Shown here: one piece after another, positions 59,611 through 64,000 of the stretch
Layout of the letters: every line of letters starts with the position of its first letter
How positions within the stretch are numbered: the stretch's first letter is position 1
Assembly (NCBI RefSeq): GCF_964340395.1
Contig: NC_135567.1
Span: 2,149,109 to 2,213,108, forward strand
DNA length: 64,000 nucleotides
Direction of reading: 5' to 3'
From: Glandiceps talaboti
Taxonomy: Eukaryota > Hemichordata > Enteropneusta > Spengelidae
Notes under the pieces: model-generated
What the model saw: the letters and a program-made list of their open reading frames with translations, nothing else
Database searches by the model: none
Told to the model about the DNA's origin: nothing
Translations under genes and position numbers: made by a program

Positions 59611-59845
59611 CTGCTGTGAGGTCACCATAGTGATCAGAAGGGATTACTGCCCTCATACAGCCATTTTGTGTACAACCTCATTATTATTCATAAACCAGGG
59701 ACTTAGAAGGGGAATCCTCTATATGTTTACCTCAATGACATTTTCAGCTATTTGTAGTAAACATCGGCTGGCGCTGAGTTCATGTACAGAAGACAATGGT
59801 TGCCAGGGCGACCTAAACTGGTGTTTTCGACCACAGTAGTTGAGT
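59611..59845 (+). repeat. Dispersed 235-bp block, copy 1
   Basis: About 95% identical by eye to 60674-60912. Contains GGTTGCCAGGGCGACC (59798-59813), an imperfect palindrome resembling an RFX X-box. No coding assigned. Confidence 0.8.
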
Positions 59846-60109
59846 AATATGCCTCCACAAAAACTTAACAGTTGGCGTAATTCTGGTCATTTTCATGTTA
59901 CTAAGAATTTACACAATATTGACATGGGATATTCCGGCAGTGGAGAAATCTCAAGAGACCAGCCAGCAACGGTTGCTAACCACATGACAATGGTTAAACT
60001 TCGGCTGTGATGTGTCATTTAAACCCCTGAAAGCACACTGTGTGTAAGACTGTGTATAAGGGACAGGATATTCCGTTACATGTTTATCATGGACAACTTT
60101 TAATTATAG

Positions 60110-60166
60110 CTTAAGGTACCAGAGCTGAAAGACTTTCTACGTAAATTTGGCCTGACTATGTTTTGA
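60110..60166 (+). pseudogene. Short SAP-domain-like exon remnant
   Basis: After an acceptor-like taattatag the + frame reads LKVPELKDFLRKFGLTMF and then TGA. This matches the first helix-loop of SAP DNA-binding motifs (LxVxELKxxLRxxGL). The second helix is not in frame; a following frame (KAACQINLKDEDQVFSCHD) is open but not recognisable. It may come from a transposon or a dead gene. Confidence 0.3.
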
Positions 60167-60673
60167 TTTCTTTCGCCAAGGCAGCATGTCAAATAAACTT
60201 GAAAGACGAGGACCAAGTTTTCTCCTGTCACGATCCAAAGCAAGACGTCAAAATATTGCGTACTTTATACATTAAATGCAAATAAATGTATGCAAAATAA
60301 TAAGTCTCTTTGTACGTTTGTAGTCACTTCATTAGTCCTAGCAGCGTAGTTTAAATGTCTGTAAATGAATGATGTACTGTTACTAAGGCGTAAAAGAATT
60401 GTGTGCTTCCGATTACATTCAATTTTAAAATAGGTGGGGTAGGTAGATTTTTTTGTTTTATTGTATTTTATTATATATTCTTTTTTTCATGTGTGAGTGT
60501 CTAGTTCAGGTTTTCCATTGCTTTCCATATGGTCTTTGTGTTGTTTATTTCTTCCCATCAGATTTACAGCCATTACGGATTGGAAGAATAGCTTTACATT
60601 GTCTTTTTTAAGTTGGTGTCAGTTTCCACACCCACTATTTCTTGCGAGACTACAAGATTTTCGAGACTGTGGA

Positions 60674-60912
60674 CTGTTGTGAGGTCACCATAGTGATCTG
60701 AAGGGATTACTGCCCTCACACAGCCATTTTGTGTACAAGCTCATTATTATTCATAAACCAGGGACTTAGAAGGGGAGTCCCCTATATGCATGTTTACTTC
60801 AATGACATTTACAGCTATTTATAGTAAACATCGGCTGGCGCTGAGTTCTTGTACAGAAGACAATGGTTGCCAGGGCGACCTAAACTGGTGTTTTCGACCA
60901 CAGTAGTTGAGT
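60674..60912 (+). repeat. Dispersed 239-bp block, copy 2
   Basis: Direct copy of 59611-59845 with a 4-base insertion (gcat) and scattered substitutions. Its right end coincides with the start of the inverted PLE arm at 60916, so it may be the PLE target or a PLE-associated terminal sequence. The X-box-like palindrome recurs at 60865-60880. Confidence 0.8.
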
Positions 60913-60915
60913 CAA

Positions 60916-61021
60916 TGGGTGGTTAGACTGCGTGTGTATGTACATGGGGTTGTCGTTGGGTTTTCTGTAAGGGTAACCCAACGACAACCCCATGTACATA
61001 CACACGTAGTCTAACCACCCA
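60916..61021. repeat. 47-bp inverted repeat at the PLE 5' end
   Basis: Arms 60916-60962 and 60975-61021 are complementary except for one base; 12 bases separate them. The left arm read on the minus strand gives KPNDNPMYIHTQSNHP; the right arm on the plus strand gives NPMYIHT-stop-SNHP. The only difference is CAG against TAG. It is a 5' inversion formed at integration. Confidence 0.85.
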
Positions 61022-61111
61022 CCCAGCATCATCAAGAACATATCGTCAGCCATCGGCCGTAGAATTTCCGACATATCATCCGACGAACACATCTTCAACC
61101 AGGCAGCCCCA

Positions 61112-61672
61112 TTGTACCAAAATGCATTAAAAACCAGCGGCCACAAAGAGAACATCACGTACACCAGCACCCCGACGCAGAAAAACAAGAAAAACAGAAA
61201 TAGAAACACCATCTGGTTTAACCCACCATACAGCAAAAACGTAGCCACCAATGTAGGCAAACGATTCCTCAACCTAATCGCAAAACATTTCCCAGCAGAC
61301 TCTAAGTTACACAAAATATTCAACAGAAACAATGTCAAAGTCAGTTATAGCTGCATGCCAAACATGGCTACCATAATCAAAGCGCATAACGCCACCATCT
61401 CCAACAGCGAAACTAAACCCACTCAAAAACCTTGTAATTGCAGACAGAAAGACACCTGCCCTTTGAACGGCGAATGCCAAACGGAAAACATCGTATACCA
61501 AGCCACCGTCCACGGAAAACAAACAAAAGTATATATCGGTCTAACAGAGAACAACTTCAAACAGAGATGCGCCAACCACAAACAGTCATTCAAACATGAA
61601 AAACACGAAAACAGCACAGAACTATCAAAACACATTTGGAAACTGCATGACAGCCCAAGCATACACCAATAA
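61112..61672 (+). pseudogene. PLE protein fragment with GIY-YIG nuclease domain
   Basis: Longest open piece of the PLE (186 codons). Approximate layout: residues 30-80 are the conserved WFNPPYSKN...KHFPADSKLHKIFNRN block; 107-122 a cysteine cluster (CNCRQ...CPLNGEC); 135-155 the GIY-YIG motif ([18 protein letters not shown]) with the downstream Arg of the nuclease. The GIY-YIG endonuclease nicks target DNA during PLE integration (established for the family). The first codon is internal, since homologous coding continues upstream to 60980. After residue ~180 the frame is broken and resumes at 61648. Confidence 0.8.
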
Positions 61673-62149
61673 AACAAAACGATGCAACCTGTGTTTAACC
61701 GAAAAACTAACTATTATTAAAGCAGACAAAAGCTCCACACTAAACAAAAGAACTGAGTTGATATCCAAATGCCGACACGAGAATAAGTTTTATTTGTCCA
61801 ACTTCAATAGAGTGTTACGGATGACAGAATACAACTTTTTAATATTCGCTAGGTTTTGATGTTTTGCGAGGTCACCGTGAACTCTCAGCTGGCATGAATT
61901 AATACTTGGAACAAATGTTTGCATTTCGCGAATAGTATTCTTCTGTAAGATGACAACCTTAAGTTATTATAAGATCAACAGTGTCAAATAATGACTGATT
62001 ACAGACAGTTGGAAGAACAATGACGTGATCACATTGTTTGGCTAGTTTACATATTTGTCAATATCATTTGCATTGAATTAAGTCGACGGCAATACTTCCG
62101 TTTTAGTCATTTATGGTGCTGATTACTTTATCACGCAATCATTTGAGTA

Positions 62150-62445
62150 TTGTATATTTTATGTTTATAAGAATTTCATGGAATAATAAAATTATGGATT
62201 CAGTCTTTGGAAGAGACGGTCTGAGACTAGGAGCTTCGATCTGCTCCCTGACTGGTCCACCTCCAAATGATCCAGGTTAACCATGACATTGTGTGTAGTC
62301 TGCGCTAATTCCCTAAAAGTCCAAGTCGATCCCGTGTACAGAGTGGAGAGTACAGAGTGAAGAGAGAGAGTAACATTGAAGGGGGTTACCTAAACAGAAG
62401 AGGCCCCCACAAATTTGTTACATTGGTGGAAAAACCGGCCTTGGA
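62150..62445 (+). mobile_element. Possible LTR 3' part with primer-binding-site-like junction
   Basis: An AATAAA (62183) is followed by about 240 bases ending tttgttaca (62417-62425) and then ttggtggaaaaaccgg, reminiscent of an LTR end (...CA) plus a TGG-starting primer-binding site of a Gypsy-type element. The matching LTR start is not found upstream. Confidence 0.3.
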
Positions 62446-63963
62446 CTAGAAGGACCATTGTGCGCGTAATGAGAGAAATTTAAACTTACAAAGAATAATT
62501 GACAACCTTTGAGAAGAAGAAAAAACAACGCCGCTGGGTGAGTGAGAAATCGATGACTCAATAACTTTTCGAAAGGAAACTTTTAATGATTATGTTGCAA
62601 TGGTGGGAATTCAACTCGAACTAGAACTTGTAAAATATTGCAGTGATGGACTAAGACATCTCAGAAGGCGGGATTGTGTTTCAAAGCGTGGAATTGTGAA
62701 TAAGTAGACAGCGATAGAGACTTTGACAAACGTTGTAGCAGTGAAATCTTCAACGGGATCGAACAGCTGACAGGCGATTGGAGATATCGCGTATCGGACG
62801 CTGATGCAGACCGAAGCAGTTCGCATGTGAACTACATGTTTAAGACTTTTGAAGGACAAACAACTCATTAATCATACGGTAGTAGAGATTTGCTAAAGAT
62901 TGGCATTATTTTTATTCCTCGAATTCATTTCTATTCATGATCAGCAATTTTTTTACTGTGTGTACAGAGAAATGTGTAAGAAATAATAATTGTATGCTCG
63001 ATTTAGTTTGACGATGAACAATTCTTGAAATCTATTTTCCTATCACAACCATTTCAGTGATGCTGTTTTACATCTCAACCGTCGCGTACAAGCAGAAAGA
63101 ATACTATTGATGATTTTTTGGAGAACATTTTAGTTTTAATAAGAATATTTCTTGAAGTATGGAGTATTGGAAACTCCTCGAAGTTTTATTGACTGTGAGT
63201 TGTAGTGAGCCGAAACGCTACAGATAAATGCGTTTCTCACAAGTTGAGTATGAGTTTGTGATTTAAAGTTCCTACACAGTAAAGGAAGTAACCATGTTGA
63301 TATAGTATTTTATTGAATCTGCAGTACAAGATAAATATTCGATTTCAATTTGAGTGTAAAACAGAGATCCGACCGAAATGAGCTGTATTATTGTCTATGC
63401 AAAAATTCCTTTCAAATTCCGCAAGAATTTCTGAAATGCCTCAAATGCTAAAAACCCGTATGATAACTGCTAGTCCAACATTTTTTCAATCGTACACTAC
63501 GTAAAGTTGTTGTGTTTTCACAAAAAAGAGTGACATCACCTGTTTAATGAAATTAGAGTTGTCATTGAAGAGTACCTGTATGATAGATTTTACAAGTCAA
63601 AATTCAAAAGGGGTTCATTTTTATCTGGGTAAAAGATAGGCACGGCTGTGTGAGTGATTGTATAGTCTGGCCAGACGCTGTATGTATGGATAGAGGAGCT
63701 GTATGACAGAGGACACTAAAGGTACTTCTTGAATAACCACTCGCATTATCGTCAATGTTGAAAAAGATAATCGTTGCAATTCCAATCTTTGAAAGTAAAC
63801 TGCCTGTCTCGAAATCAGACTGCTGTTCAAGAAATGAGATGACATCCATAATATTTCAAGTTTAATTTCTTTAATTGTTTGTACTTTTCTCCTTTTCTAT
63901 CGATTTACAAAATCATAAAAAGTGTTTCATTTATGAAGGGCGATTATTTTTAATATTTTAATG
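62446..63963. other. No gene recognised between LTR-like ends
   Basis: About 1.5 kb without a gag- or pol-like frame. If the flanking LTR-like ends belong together this would be the interior of a non-autonomous element. Confidence 0.4.
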
Positions 63964-64000
63964 TGTGGCGGGGACGCCACACTTTGGGAAAAGGTGATAG
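63964..64000 (+). mobile_element. Possible LTR 5' end, cut by the window edge
   Basis: Begins TGTGGCG-GGGA-CGCCACA, a perfect 7-bp hairpin starting with TG, as at the start of many retroviral-type LTRs. Only 37 bases are visible. No polypurine tract precedes it. Confidence 0.3.

Larger units (their letters stand above)
60916..61858 (+). mobile_element. 5'-truncated Penelope-like element with inverted 5' end
   Basis: The + strand codes for the C-terminal part of a PLE protein from NPMYIHT (60980) to [18 protein letters not shown] and TGA (61858). Landmarks are IIWFNPPYSKN-like (IWFNPPYSKNVATNVGKRFL), KIFNRNNVKVSYSCMPNMA, a CNCRQKDTCPLNGEC cysteine cluster, the GIY-YIG core [24 protein letters not shown], and CNLCLTEKL with [14 protein letters not shown]. 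The reverse transcriptase domain is missing. An early TAG (after MYIHT) and a deletion/frameshift near 61650 (between HIWKLHD and [12 protein letters not shown]) show it is dead. The first 47 bases are repeated in inverse orientation at 60916-60962. Confidence 0.85.

Overview
The window is AT-rich nuclear DNA of a multicellular animal. Spliced-gene signals, a Penelope-like element (PLE), LINEs, a tRNA-derived SINE and very abundant microsatellites make a lophotrochozoan such as a mollusc the likeliest source; that taxonomic guess is inference. Coding density is very low and no operon-like or prokaryotic organisation is present. Most open frames are translated microsatellites (AT, CATA, GACA, CAT, GA, TTGA) or chance frames and are not listed.

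Region by region. 1-13 kb: no gene recognised; a (GTGA)n block, a ~186-bp foldback element at 8.1-8.3 kb, a decayed LINE fragment at 10.3-11 kb and a recurrent GTCACCTTTGACC-type motif. 13.1-14.2 kb: microsatellites enclosing a sequence that folds as a complete type I hammerhead ribozyme of the kind known from PLEs. 17.8-20.9 kb: the one convincing host gene, on the minus strand. It has a promoter (CRE, CCAAT, TATA), a non-coding first exon, a signal-peptide exon, two homologous exons of about 142 codons and a last exon with a GPI-anchor-like tail; the predicted product is 332 residues.

20.6-43.05 kb: two nearly identical direct copies of an ~11.2-kb segment (20565-31857 and 31858-43050) that differ mainly in microsatellite length. 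The segment carries the gene's promoter and first exon, a decayed ~450-bp tandem array invaded by a PLE fragment, CAT repeats, a 28-bp minisatellite and a three-unit ~135-bp repeat. The second promoter therefore has no adjacent gene body. Both breakpoints lie in simple repeats, so either a recent duplication or two haplotypes joined by the assembler is possible.

44-55 kb: three diverged copies of a 2.4-3.1-kb non-coding unit; the third is split by a 5'-truncated LINE (minus strand, frame of about 990 codons) flanked by a 9-bp target duplication. 55.8-56.2 kb: a tRNA-derived SINE. 58.8-64 kb: a promoter/LTR-like block, a duplicated 235-bp block, a weak SAP-like exon, a 5'-truncated PLE with an inverted 5' end, and LTR-like remnants reaching the window edge.

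The main stories are (i) a small secreted, probably GPI-anchored, repeat protein whose promoter lies in a tandem duplication, and (ii) PLE debris including an apparently intact hammerhead ribozyme.
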